A stretch of 64,000 nt of DNA. It comes from Amnibacterium sp. CER49 (GTDB lineage: Bacteria > Actinomycetota > Actinomycetes > Actinomycetales > Microbacteriaceae). Both the position numbers and the translations under genes were made by a program. Shown piece by piece: positions 16,716-26,978 of the stretch (position 1 is its first letter; the number at the start of each line of letters is the position of its first letter). The notes beneath the pieces are model-generated. The model did not search any database. It was not told the origin of the DNA and saw only the letters and a program-made list of their open reading frames with translations. The stretch is from the NCBI RefSeq assembly GCF_029846255.1, contig NZ_JARVWQ010000002.1, positions 992,001 to 1,056,000 of the forward strand, written 5' to 3'.

Positions 16716-17899
16716 GCGCGTTCCCGTCCGACCGGGTGGTCGCCGTCATCCCTGCCCGCGGCGGCTCGAAGGGCGTCCCCGGCAAGAACCTCGCCCGGGT
16801 GGGCGGGGTGCCGCTCGTCGCCCGTGCGGTCGCCGCGGCGCTCGCCGCGGGTGTCGCCGACGTGCGCGTCAGCACCGACGACGCGGGCATCGCCGCGGCC
16901 GCCCGGGCCGCGGGCGCCGGGGTGATCGAGCGGCCGGCCGACCTCGCCGGCGACACCGCGTCGTCGGAGTCGGCGCTGCTCCACGCGCTCGACGCGCTCG
17001 AGGCGGAGGGCGTGCGGCCCGAGGCGCTGGCCTTCCTGCAGGCGACGTCGCCGTTCCTCGAGCCCGCCGCCCTGCGCCGCGCGGTCGAGCGGGTGCTCGC
17101 GCGCGACGCGGACAGCGTGCTCGCCGCGTTCGAGACCTACGCCTTCCTCTGGCGCGCCGACGAGCGGGGCCTCGCCGTCGCCGTGAACCACGACGCGGCC
17201 GCCCGCCCCCGTCGTCAGGAGCGCGAGCCCCACTTCCAGGAGACCGGCGCGTTCTACGTGCTGCGGACGGCGGGCTTCCGGGAGCACCGGCACCGGTTCT
17301 TCGGCCGCACCGCCCTCGAGGTCGTCGCCGAGTCGCGGGCGCTCGAGATCGACTCGTCCGAGCAGCTCGGGCTGGCGCGCGGCCTCGCGCCGCTGCTCGA
17401 TCCCCGTCCCGCCGCGGTCGACGTCGACGCGCTCATCACCGACTTCGACGGCGTGCACACCGACGACACGGCGACGGTCTCGACCGACGGCACCGAGAGC
17501 GTGCGGGTGAGCCGGTCGGACGGCCTCGGCGTGGAGCGCCTGCTCGCCGCCGGCGTCCCGGTGCTCATCCTGTCGAAGGAGCGGAACGCCGTCGTCGCGG
17601 CCCGGGCGGCGAAGCTGCGCGTCCCGGTGCTGCACGGCGTCGAGGACAAGGCCGCCGCGGTCCGGCGGTGGTGCGCGGAGACGGGGACGGACCCGTCGCG
17701 GGTGGCGTACGTCGGCAACGACGTGAACGACCTCCCCGCGCTGCAGATCGTGGGCTGGCCGATCGCGGTCGCCGACGCGCACCCTGCGGTGCGCGCGGCC
17801 GCGCGGCTCGTCCTCACCAGGCGGGGCGGCCACGGGGCCGTCCGCGAGGCGGCCGAGCTCGTGCTCGCCGCGACCGAAGGAAGGAACACCAGCGAATGA
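16712..17899 (+). CDS. neuA: NeuA-type CMP-nonulosonate synthetase fused to HAD phosphatase
   Basis: This 395-residue fusion activates a nonulosonic acid such as sialic acid as its CMP ester. Residues 1-230 are a cytidylyltransferase with IPARGGSKGVPGKN (13-26) and HFQETGAFYV. Residues about 240-390 are a KdsC-like HAD domain with nucleophile Asp245 in DFDG, LSK (288-290), Lys314 and GNDVND (336-341). All HAD motifs are intact, so it may dephosphorylate the 9-phosphate. Start is TTG at 16712, inside the previous stop; no ATG fits the conserved N-terminus. It overlaps neuB by ATGA. Confidence 0.9.
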   Translation: MSAFPSDRVVAVIPARGGSKGVPGKNLARVGGVPLVARAVAAALAAGVADVRVSTDDAGIAAAARAAGAGVIERPADLAGDTASSESALLHALDALEAEGVRPEALAFLQATSPFLEPAALRRAVERVLARDADSVLAAFETYAFLWRADERGLAVAVNHDAAARPRRQEREPHFQETGAFYVLRTAGFREHRHRFFGRTALEVVAESRALEIDSSEQLGLARGLAPLLDPRPAAVDVDALITDFDGVHTDDTATVSTDGTESVRVSRSDGLGVERLLAAGVPVLILSKERNAVVAARAAKLRVPVLHGVEDKAAAVRRWCAETGTDPSRVAYVGNDVNDLPALQIVGWPIAVADAHPAVRAAARLVLTRRGGHGAVREAAELVLAATEGRNTSE

Positions 17900-18771
17900 C
17901 GAACACCCTCCGGATCGGCCGGCACGTCGTCGGCGAGGGCGAGCCCGTCTACGTCATCGGCGAGATCGGCCTCAACCACAACGGCGACGTCGACATCGCG
18001 AAGCGGCTCATCGACGTCGCCGCCGTCGCCGGCGTCCAGGCGGTGAAGTTCCAGAAGCGCACCCCGGACATCTCGACGCCGGAGCACATGAAGGACGTCC
18101 CGCGGGAGACGCCGTGGGGCACGATGACGTACCTCGAGTACCGCTACCGCGTCGAGTTCGAGCGCGAGCAGTACGCCGAGATCGGTGCCTACGCCGACAG
18201 CCGGGGCCTCGACTGGTTCGCCTCGCCGTGGGACGAGCCGGCCGTCGACTTCCTCGAGGAGATGGACGTCGTCGCGCACAAGATCGCCTCGGCGTCGGTG
18301 ACCGACACCGGGCTGCTGCGTCGCGTCGCGGCCACCGGCAAGCCGGTGATCCTCTCGACGGGCATGTCGACGATCGAGCAGATCGACAGGGCGGTCGAGA
18401 TCCTGGGGGCCGACCGGCTGCTCATGCTCCACGCGACCTCGACCTACCCGCTGCCGCCGGAGGAGGCGAACCTCCTCATGCTCGACACGCTGAAGGAGCG
18501 CTACGGCGTGCCGGTGGGCTACTCGGGCCACGAGCCGGGGCTGCAGATCTCGATCGCCGCGGTCGCCATGGGCGCCGTCGCCGTCGAGCGGCACATCACG
18601 CTCGACCGCGCGATGTGGGGCAGCGACCATGCCGCGTCGCTCGAGCCGCACGGCCTCATGAGCCTCGTGCGCGACATCCGCATCATCGGCACCGCACGGG
18701 GCGACGGCGTGAAGCGCGTCTTCCCCGGCGAGCTCGCGCCGCTGTCGAAGCTCCGCCGCGTCGACGGCTGA
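17896..18771 (+). CDS. neuB: NeuB-type nonulosonate synthase without SAF domain
   Basis: A 291-residue TIM-barrel enzyme that condenses phosphoenolpyruvate with a hexosamine or its phosphate to form a nonulosonic acid. Signatures are IGEIGLNHNGDVDIAKRLID, KFQKR, HKIASASVTDTGLL and GYSGHEPGL. Usual NeuB proteins are about 340-350 residues and end in a SAF/antifreeze-like domain; this one stops just after the barrel (LAPLSKLRRVDG). An AAGGAA ribosome site lies about 9 bases before the ATG. It is coupled to neuA. The exact sugar is unknown because no epimerase (neuC) lies in the window. Confidence 0.9.
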   Translation: MTNTLRIGRHVVGEGEPVYVIGEIGLNHNGDVDIAKRLIDVAAVAGVQAVKFQKRTPDISTPEHMKDVPRETPWGTMTYLEYRYRVEFEREQYAEIGAYADSRGLDWFASPWDEPAVDFLEEMDVVAHKIASASVTDTGLLRRVAATGKPVILSTGMSTIEQIDRAVEILGADRLLMLHATSTYPLPPEEANLLMLDTLKERYGVPVGYSGHEPGLQISIAAVAMGAVAVERHITLDRAMWGSDHAASLEPHGLMSLVRDIRIIGTARGDGVKRVFPGELAPLSKLRRVDG

Positions 18772-18781
18772 GGCGGTGTCG

Positions 18782-19729
18782 ATGAGGCTGTCGGTGGTGG
18801 TGCCGTGCCACGACGCGGCGCAGCACCTGCCCACGACCTTCGCGAGCATGCGCGCGAACGCGGCGGACGACGTCGAGTGGATCCTCGTCGACGACGGGTC
18901 GCGGGACGAGACGGCGGCCCTGCTCGCCGGCTTCGTCCCGCCGGCCGGTCGGGCCGTGGTGCTCACGAACCCCGACGCGCTCGGGCTCGCGGGCGCCCGG
19001 AACACGGGCACCGCCGCGGCCACCGGCCGCTTCGTCACCTACCTCGACGCGGACGACTGGTACGCGCCGCGATACGCCTCGCGTCTCGCGGATGCGATCG
19101 AGGCCCTCGGCGTCGACTTCGTGCGGGTCGACCACGTGCAGTCCATGGGGACGAAGCGGATGCCGCACATCGCGCCGGAGACGCGGCGCGGCGAGCGCCT
19201 GCATCCGCACGACGGCATCGGCACGCGCCCGGACCGCACGACGATGGTCGACTACCCGTACGCGTGGTCGGCGGTCTACGACCGCCGCCTGTCGCGGGAC
19301 GGGCTGCTCACGGTGGACCCTCGCCTGAAGACGGCCGAGGACCGGCTCATGGCGTGGCGGCTGCACCTCTACGCCCGCAGCTACGCCGTGGTGGGGCTCC
19401 AGGGGTACTTCTACCGGCGCGGCGTCCCCGGCTCGCTCACCGCGATCGGGGACGAGCGGCAGCTGCACTTCTTCGACGCCTTCGACCTGATCGGCGAGGA
19501 GCTCGGCGCGAGCGAGCACTTCGCCGCGTTCGAGCCGAAGTGGGTGCGGTCGTACCTCGGCCTCATCGCCCACCACGAGGCGTCGCGGGAGCGGCTGCAC
19601 CCGCACGTGCACCGGGCGTTCCGGCGGCGCGCACGGACGACGATCCGATCGCTGCCGCAGCCGCTCGTCACCGAGGCGGTCGCCGCGCTGCCGCCCGGCC
19701 GGGCACGGATCCTCCGGGCGCTGTCGTGA
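18782..19729 (+). CDS. GT2-family glycosyltransferase
   Basis: About 315 residues of GT-A type. It has VVVPCHDAAQHLP at the N-terminus, LVDDGSRDET, GLAGARNTG and TYLDADDW, the DxD-like metal/donor site. There is no membrane segment, so it works in the cytoplasm on an intracellular acceptor. I prefer the ATG at 18782 with AGG 8 bases upstream over GTG at 18776. It follows neuB by 10 bases and overlaps the polysialyltransferase-like gene, so it is probably part of the same surface-glycan pathway. Confidence 0.88.
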   Translation: MRLSVVVPCHDAAQHLPTTFASMRANAADDVEWILVDDGSRDETAALLAGFVPPAGRAVVLTNPDALGLAGARNTGTAAATGRFVTYLDADDWYAPRYASRLADAIEALGVDFVRVDHVQSMGTKRMPHIAPETRRGERLHPHDGIGTRPDRTTMVDYPYAWSAVYDRRLSRDGLLTVDPRLKTAEDRLMAWRLHLYARSYAVVGLQGYFYRRGVPGSLTAIGDERQLHFFDAFDLIGEELGASEHFAAFEPKWVRSYLGLIAHHEASRERLHPHVHRAFRRRARTTIRSLPQPLVTEAVAALPPGRARILRALS

Positions 19730-21093
19730 CGCGGATCGTGCAGCTCTTCGAGGCGTCGGCGGCGTACCAGGTGCTCGTGCTCGCCGCCGCGATCGACGCG
19801 GGCGCCTTCCCGCCCGCGGACGAGCGCGTGCTGCTCGTGTCGGCGAACTCGCCGGTGCCCGAGGTGGCGCGCCGGCTCGACGACGATCCCCTGCTCGCGC
19901 CGCTGCTGCCGCGCTTCGACCGGGTGGTGTCGTTCAACGACCTCATCGCCCCGCTGCACCCGAAGGCGTTCCGGCCGCGCGCCGAGGAGGTCCCGCTGTT
20001 CGAGCGCGCGTTCCGGCGCGAGCTGGGCATCCCGCAGGACGCGCGGGTCGAGCTCGCGCTCGAGTCGGTGCACGTGCCACCGGCGCGCACCATCCTCAAC
20101 GTCTTCGCGGACGCTCCCGTGACGGTCTACGCGGAGGGGCTCATGAGCTACGGGCCCACGCGCGACCCGCTCAACCCCCGCATGTGGGCGCGGATCGAGC
20201 GAGTGCTGCATCTCGACCTCGTCGAGGGGCTCGCCCCGATCCTGCTCAGCGAGCACGACGTGCCCGCCGAGCTCGTGCCGGGCGACGCGTTCCGGGCGGT
20301 CGTCGCCGGGCTCGCCGGGCCGGCGAAGGCGGACGTCGAGCCCTACGCGCTGCTGCTCGGTCAGTACCTCGCCGAGCTCGGTCTCACCACGACGGAGCGG
20401 GAGGCCGAGCTCTACGGCCGGTGCATCGACGCCGCCGCGGCGCAGGGGCTGCGGCGCGTCGTCTACAAGCCGCATCCGAGCGCCCCGCCCCTCTACGCCG
20501 CGGCCCTCGCCCGGCGAGCCGAGCAGCGCGGCGTCGCGTTCGCGGTGTCGGAGGAGACCGGGCCGGCCGAGGTGCTCTACGAGCGGGAGCGGCCGCAGCT
20601 CGTGCTCGGCTGCTTCTCGACGGGTCTCGTCACCGCGTCCCGCTTCTGGCGCATCCCGGTGGCGGCGATCGGCACGCGGGAGGTGCTCGCGTCGCTGCCG
20701 CGGATCGAGGACAGCAACCGGGTCCCGCTCGCGCTCGTCGACCTCGTGGTGCCGGGCATCGGCACGGGGGACGCGCCCGCGCTCCTGCCGCCGCGGGAGC
20801 CGGACGTCGCCACCGTGCAGCGGATCGTGCGGGCGGTCGCGTACTGCATGCAGTGGCGGGCCCGCGGCCGCGACCGCGACGAGGTCGCCGCCGACCTGTT
20901 CGAGCTGGGGGACGCGGTGGAGGCGTACGTGCCGCGGGCGCGGCTGCGCCGGCTGCTGCTGCCGGGCGGCGGGCTCGGCTCGGTGTCCGCGGCGACGTTC
21001 CAGCGACTCACCGGGGTGCTGGCCGGGCTGCGGGAGCGGCAGCAGGCGCTGCTCACGTCGCTGCGACGGCGAGGTGCGCCGCTGCGGGGCTGA
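19726..21093 (+). CDS. polysialyltransferase-like glycosyltransferase
   Basis: This 455-residue protein resembles the bacterial alpha-2,8-polysialyltransferase family. YAEG (135-138) and a following SYGPTRDPLNPR match the acceptor-side region, and YKPHP (247-251) is the highly conserved donor-site motif of this family and of related CMP-sugar users. GCFSTGLVTAS (about 292-302) is the following Ser/Thr box. It has no membrane helix. GTG at 19726 overlaps the upstream stop by 4 bases. The linkage and sugar are inferred from context. Confidence 0.75.
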   Translation: MTRIVQLFEASAAYQVLVLAAAIDAGAFPPADERVLLVSANSPVPEVARRLDDDPLLAPLLPRFDRVVSFNDLIAPLHPKAFRPRAEEVPLFERAFRRELGIPQDARVELALESVHVPPARTILNVFADAPVTVYAEGLMSYGPTRDPLNPRMWARIERVLHLDLVEGLAPILLSEHDVPAELVPGDAFRAVVAGLAGPAKADVEPYALLLGQYLAELGLTTTEREAELYGRCIDAAAAQGLRRVVYKPHPSAPPLYAAALARRAEQRGVAFAVSEETGPAEVLYERERPQLVLGCFSTGLVTASRFWRIPVAAIGTREVLASLPRIEDSNRVPLALVDLVVPGIGTGDAPALLPPREPDVATVQRIVRAVAYCMQWRARGRDRDEVAADLFELGDAVEAYVPRARLRRLLLPGGGLGSVSAATFQRLTGVLAGLRERQQALLTSLRRRGAPLRG

Positions 21094-21099
21094 CGCCGG

Positions 21100-22539
21100 T
21101 CACCAGAACGCCGGCGGGTGCCGGTGCGGCCAGCCGAACCGACGCTCCAGCTGCCGCGCGAGCGACAGCATCGCGGCCTCGCCGCCCGGCCGGCCGATCA
21201 GCTGCACGCCCGCGGGACGGCCGGTGTCGGTCGCTCCGACGGGCACGGTGACAGCGGGCAGCCCCGCGACGTTCACGAACGACGAGAACGGGGCAGCCTG
21301 CACCTGCCGGTCGAACACGACGTCGGGGTCCGGGTCGAACGTGAACCATCCGAGCGGCATCGGCGGCAGCGCGAGCGCCGGCGTCAGCACCACGTCGAAC
21401 GGGTCGAACGCGGCGATCGTCCGCCGCTCGAAGGCCGCGGCCGCGGCGAGCGCCTCCAGCACCGTCGGGACCGGCAGCGCGCGCCCGCGCTCGAGCACGG
21501 CACGCGTGTAGGGCTCGAGCAGGGCGAGCTCCTCCGGCGTCGACGCCGGGATGGCCGCCGCGGAGGCCTGCCAGAGCACCCGGAACAGCTCGGGGTACCG
21601 CTCCCCCGGCAGCGCGACCTCCTCGAGGCCGTGGTCGAGGTCGGCGATCGCCGCCACGGCGCGGTCGAGCGCGCCTGCGCACTCGGGGTCGATGCGGATG
21701 TCGACGGCGTCGTCCCACACGCTGCTGCGGAGCACGCCGACCGAGAAGCGGCCCTCGCCGCGGATCGCGGCGCCGAGCAGCGGCCCGGCGTCGCGGTCCG
21801 TCGGCGGCGCGGTCGCGAAGACGGGCCGCCGCCGGCGCCCGGTCGGGTCGGCGAGCGCGTCGAGCACCATGGCGGCGTCGGCGACGGTGCGGGCGATCGG
21901 CCCCGCCGAGACGAGGCCCGCGAAGGAGTCCTGCCCGCCCTGCGCCGGCACCAGGCCGCGGGTCGGCTTCAGCCCGACCACCCCGCAGCTCGCCGCGGGG
22001 ATGCGCACCGAGCCGCCCCCGTCGCTGCCGACCGCGAAGGCCACGAGCCCAGCAGCGACGGCCGCGGCGGCGCCGCCGCTCGAGCCGCCGGCGCCGAGCG
22101 ACACGTCCCAGGGGTTCCTGACCGGCGCGCGCCCGGCGGGCTCGCTGAACCCGGTCAGCCCGAACTCGGGCGAGGTCGTCGCGCCGAGCGACACGGCGCC
22201 GGTCGCGTCGAGCGCGTCGACGATCCGGTCGGATCGGGTGGCGAAGGCGTCCGCGAGGAGTCGCGACCCGGAACCGGAGCGGGTCCCCGCGCGCCGCGCG
22301 AGCTCCTTCTCGGCGGTCGGCACCCCGGCGAGCGGCGCGGCGCCGGGCCCTGTCGCGTCGAGCGCGGCGGCCCGCTCGCGCGCCCGGTCGCCGTCGACGC
22401 GGGCGAACGCGCCGAGCCGGGGGTCGAGCTCGGCGATCCGGCCGAGCGCGTGCTCGACGAGTTCGACGACGGTGGCGTCACCCCGGTGGACCCAGTCCCA
22501 CTGCTCCTGCGCGGAGAGGTGGTGCAGCGCGAAGACCAC
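21100..22539 (-). CDS. amidase signature-family hydrolase
   Basis: A 479-residue amidase using a Ser-cisSer-Lys triad. The Lys lies in GVPTAEKELARR, the cis-Ser region is GAGGSSGGAAAAVAAG and the catalytic Ser is in GSDGGGSVRIPAA. The order and spacing are typical of 6-aminohexanoate-cyclic-dimer hydrolase-like and general carboxamide amidases. Substrate cannot be assigned. Start GTG at 22539 lies 2 bases after the acetyltransferase stop (22542) on the same strand, so the two are probably co-transcribed. Confidence 0.9.
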   Translation of the reverse strand: MVFALHHLSAQEQWDWVHRGDATVVELVEHALGRIAELDPRLGAFARVDGDRARERAAALDATGPGAAPLAGVPTAEKELARRAGTRSGSGSRLLADAFATRSDRIVDALDATGAVSLGATTSPEFGLTGFSEPAGRAPVRNPWDVSLGAGGSSGGAAAAVAAGLVAFAVGSDGGGSVRIPAASCGVVGLKPTRGLVPAQGGQDSFAGLVSAGPIARTVADAAMVLDALADPTGRRRRPVFATAPPTDRDAGPLLGAAIRGEGRFSVGVLRSSVWDDAVDIRIDPECAGALDRAVAAIADLDHGLEEVALPGERYPELFRVLWQASAAAIPASTPEELALLEPYTRAVLERGRALPVPTVLEALAAAAAFERRTIAAFDPFDVVLTPALALPPMPLGWFTFDPDPDVVFDRQVQAAPFSSFVNVAGLPAVTVPVGATDTGRPAGVQLIGRPGGEAAMLSLARQLERRFGWPHRHPPAFW

Positions 22540-22541
22540 GG

Positions 22542-23120
22542 CTACTTGATCGACTTCTGCAGCAGCACGGTGCCGATCGAGCGGTCGAACTTGAAGGCGA
22601 CGTCGCCCATCCGCCCCTGCTCCGTGAAGCCGAGCGAGCGGTGCAGCGCCATCGAGGCCTCAGCGCCTCTGTCGGCGATCACCGCGAGCATCTGCTTGAG
22701 GCCCGCCTCGCGACCCGCGTCGATCAGCGCGACGAGCAGCGCGCGGCCGAGGCCCTTGCCGGTCGAGGCGGCACGCAGGTAGATCGAGCTCTCGGCGGTG
22801 AACCGGTAGGCGCGCCTCTGGATCCACGGCGCGCAGAGCGCGTACCCGAGCACCTGGCCGCTCGGTGAGACCGCGACGAGGAACGGCAGCTTCAGCCGGG
22901 TCAGGTAGGCGTACTTCGCGCGCCATTCGCGCAGCGACATCGTGTCCTCGTCGAGCGTGACCATGCTGTTCGTCACGTAGTGGTTGTAGATCTCGCGCAC
23001 GTCGGGCAGGTCGCGCGGGGTCGCGGGCCGGATCGTCCAGGTGAACGGCGCCTCGGGTGCGGGGAGCCGCCGCAGGTGGAACGGCTTCACCCGCCGCGGC
23101 GCGTACTCCTCTTCCAGCAC
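22542..23120 (-). CDS. GNAT acetyltransferase, phosphinothricin acetyltransferase-like
   Basis: 192 residues. After a short leader the GNAT domain opens with IRPATPRDLPDVREIYNHYV, the hallmark of the Pat/MnaT branch that acetylates small amino compounds such as phosphinothricin or methionine sulfoximine. STGKGLGRALLVALI is the acetyl-CoA loop and ASMALHRSLGF the C-terminal motif. The GTG at 23120 follows TAGGCT by 8 bases. It probably leads the unit containing the amidase gene. Confidence 0.85.
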   Translation of the reverse strand: MLEEEYAPRRVKPFHLRRLPAPEAPFTWTIRPATPRDLPDVREIYNHYVTNSMVTLDEDTMSLREWRAKYAYLTRLKLPFLVAVSPSGQVLGYALCAPWIQRRAYRFTAESSIYLRAASTGKGLGRALLVALIDAGREAGLKQMLAVIADRGAEASMALHRSLGFTEQGRMGDVAFKFDRSIGTVLLQKSIK

Positions 23121-23128
23121 GGCTCGCG

Positions 23129-23134
23129 AGCCTA
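23129..23134 (-). promoter_or_regulatory. -10 hexamer (TAGGCT) of Pat-like gene
   Basis: TAGGCT on the minus strand ends 8 bases before the GTG at 23120, inside the 11-base gap that follows the ung stop codon. Confidence 0.45.
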
Positions 23135-23850
23135 GTCGGCGGCCTCCGCGGTACCGGGGTCCCCCGGCAGCCGCCAGTCGAGCGGAGCCGCGCCCTGCTC
23201 CTCGAGCAGGGCGTTCGTGCGGCTGAACGGCCGCGAGCCGAAGAAGCCGTTCCGCGCCGACAGCGGGCTGGGGTGCGCCGACTCGAGGCGCGGCACGTCG
23301 CCGAGCAGGCCGCCGAGCGCCTGCGCCTGCCGTCCCCAGAGGATCGCGACGAGCGGGCCCCCGCGCCGCGCGAGCGCCTGCAGCGCGACCGTGGTGAACG
23401 GCTCCCAGCCCTTGCCGCGGTGGGAGTTCGCGGCGCCCGCCCGCACCGTGAGGTCGCGGTTCAGCAGCAGCACACCCTGGTCCGCCCAGGCCGACAGGTC
23501 GCCGTGCGCGGCGGGCGGGATGCCGAGGTCGCTCTCGCGCTCCCGGTAGATGTTGACGAGGCTCCGCGGCAGCGGCCGCACGTGGCGCTCCACGGCGAAG
23601 GCGAGCCCGATCGGGTGCGAGGGCGTCGGGTACGGGTCCTGGCCGAGGATCAGCACCCGCACCCGCTCGAGCGGCGTGGTGAAGGCGCGGAGCACGTGAT
23701 CGCGAGCGGGCAGCACGCGGTGCCCGGCGGCCTCCTCCGTGTCGAGGAAGGCCAGGGCCGCGAGCAGCGCGGGCTCGGCGGGGGCGAGCGCATCCGCCCA
23801 GCCCGGGTCGATGCGGCCCTCGGCGGCGAGGTCGGCGAGCCCGAGGACGC

Positions 23851-23854
<4 letters not shown>
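23132..23854 (-). CDS. ung: uracil-DNA glycosylase (family 1)
   Basis: This 240-residue enzyme removes uracil from DNA as the first step of base excision repair. The water-activating loop is GQDPYP (Asp73), the usual actinobacterial variant of [18 protein letters not shown] follows as the uracil-specificity region. HPSPLSA (His194) is the DNA-minor-groove loop. Length is typical. The GTG at 23854 overlaps the stop of the upstream S51 peptidase gene by 4 bases. Confidence 0.96.
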
Positions 23855-25997
<2,143 letters not shown>

Positions 25998-26037
25998 CCC
26001 GCATCGCACCCGCACCCGACGACGAGGAGGCCGTCCC

Positions 26038-26937
26038 ATGCCCGTCCGCACGCTCGAGATCCCGTTCCGCGACTGGACCACCTGGGCCCAGGTGACCGAG
26101 CCGGAGCAGCCGAAGGACGGCGGCCTGCCCGTGATCGTGCTCCACGGCGGCCCCGGCATGGCGCACGACTACGTGCGGAACCTCGCTGCGCTCTCGCACA
26201 CGGGCCGCACCGTCGTCCACTACGACCAGCTCGGCTGCGGACGCAGCACCCACCTGCCCGACGCGCCGAAGGACCTCTGGACGCCGCAGCTGTTCGTGGA
26301 CGAGTTCCACAACCTCGTGTCGGCACTCGGCTTCGAGCGCTACCACGTGGTGGGTCAGTCGTGGGGCGGGATGCTCGGCGCCGAGATCGCGGTGCGCCGC
26401 CCCGCGGGCCTCGCGTCGCTGTCGATCCTCAACTCCCCCGCGTCGATGCCGCTCTGGGTCGCCGGCTGCAACCGGCTGAAGCAGGACCTGCCTCCGCGGA
26501 CGCGCGACGCGCTCGACCGGCACGAGGCGGCCGGCACCTACGACGACCCCGAGTACCTCGCGGCCGTCGACGTCTTCTACCGCCGGCACGTCTGCCGGCT
26601 CGACCCGTGGCCCGCGGACCTCATCGCGACGCTCGAGCAGGAGGAGGCCGACCCGACCGTGTACTTCACGATGAACGGCCCGAGCGAGTTCACAGTCATC
26701 GGGTCGCTCAAGGAGTGGAGCGTGATCGAGCGGCTCCCCCAGGTCGAGGTGCCGACGCTCGTGCTCGCCGGCGAGCTCGACGAGGCGACCCCCGAGGCCT
26801 GGCAGCCCTTCGTCGACGGCATCCCCGACACCCGCACGGTCGTCGTGCCCGATGCGAGCCACTGCTCGCACCTCGAGCGCCCGCAGGAGGTGCTCGGCGC
26901 CGTCACCGCGCTCCTCGACGAGGCCGAGCGGGCCTGA
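26038..26937 (+). CDS. proline iminopeptidase-family alpha/beta hydrolase
   Basis: A 299-residue serine hydrolase, family S33-like. HGGPG (36-40) is the oxyanion region, GQSWGG carries nucleophile Ser108, and [11 protein letters not shown] and DASHCSHLE supply the Asp and His. Members cleave N-terminal proline or other amino-acid amides. A strong GAGGAGG ribosome site 7 bases before the ATG decides the start. It sits 40 bases after argG and may share its transcript. Confidence 0.92.
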   Translation: MPVRTLEIPFRDWTTWAQVTEPEQPKDGGLPVIVLHGGPGMAHDYVRNLAALSHTGRTVVHYDQLGCGRSTHLPDAPKDLWTPQLFVDEFHNLVSALGFERYHVVGQSWGGMLGAEIAVRRPAGLASLSILNSPASMPLWVAGCNRLKQDLPPRTRDALDRHEAAGTYDDPEYLAAVDVFYRRHVCRLDPWPADLIATLEQEEADPTVYFTMNGPSEFTVIGSLKEWSVIERLPQVEVPTLVLAGELDEATPEAWQPFVDGIPDTRTVVVPDASHCSHLERPQEVLGAVTALLDEAERA

Positions 26938-26978
26938 TCGGAGGCGTCTACCTCCCGTTCAGCCGGAGCGTCGACGCT

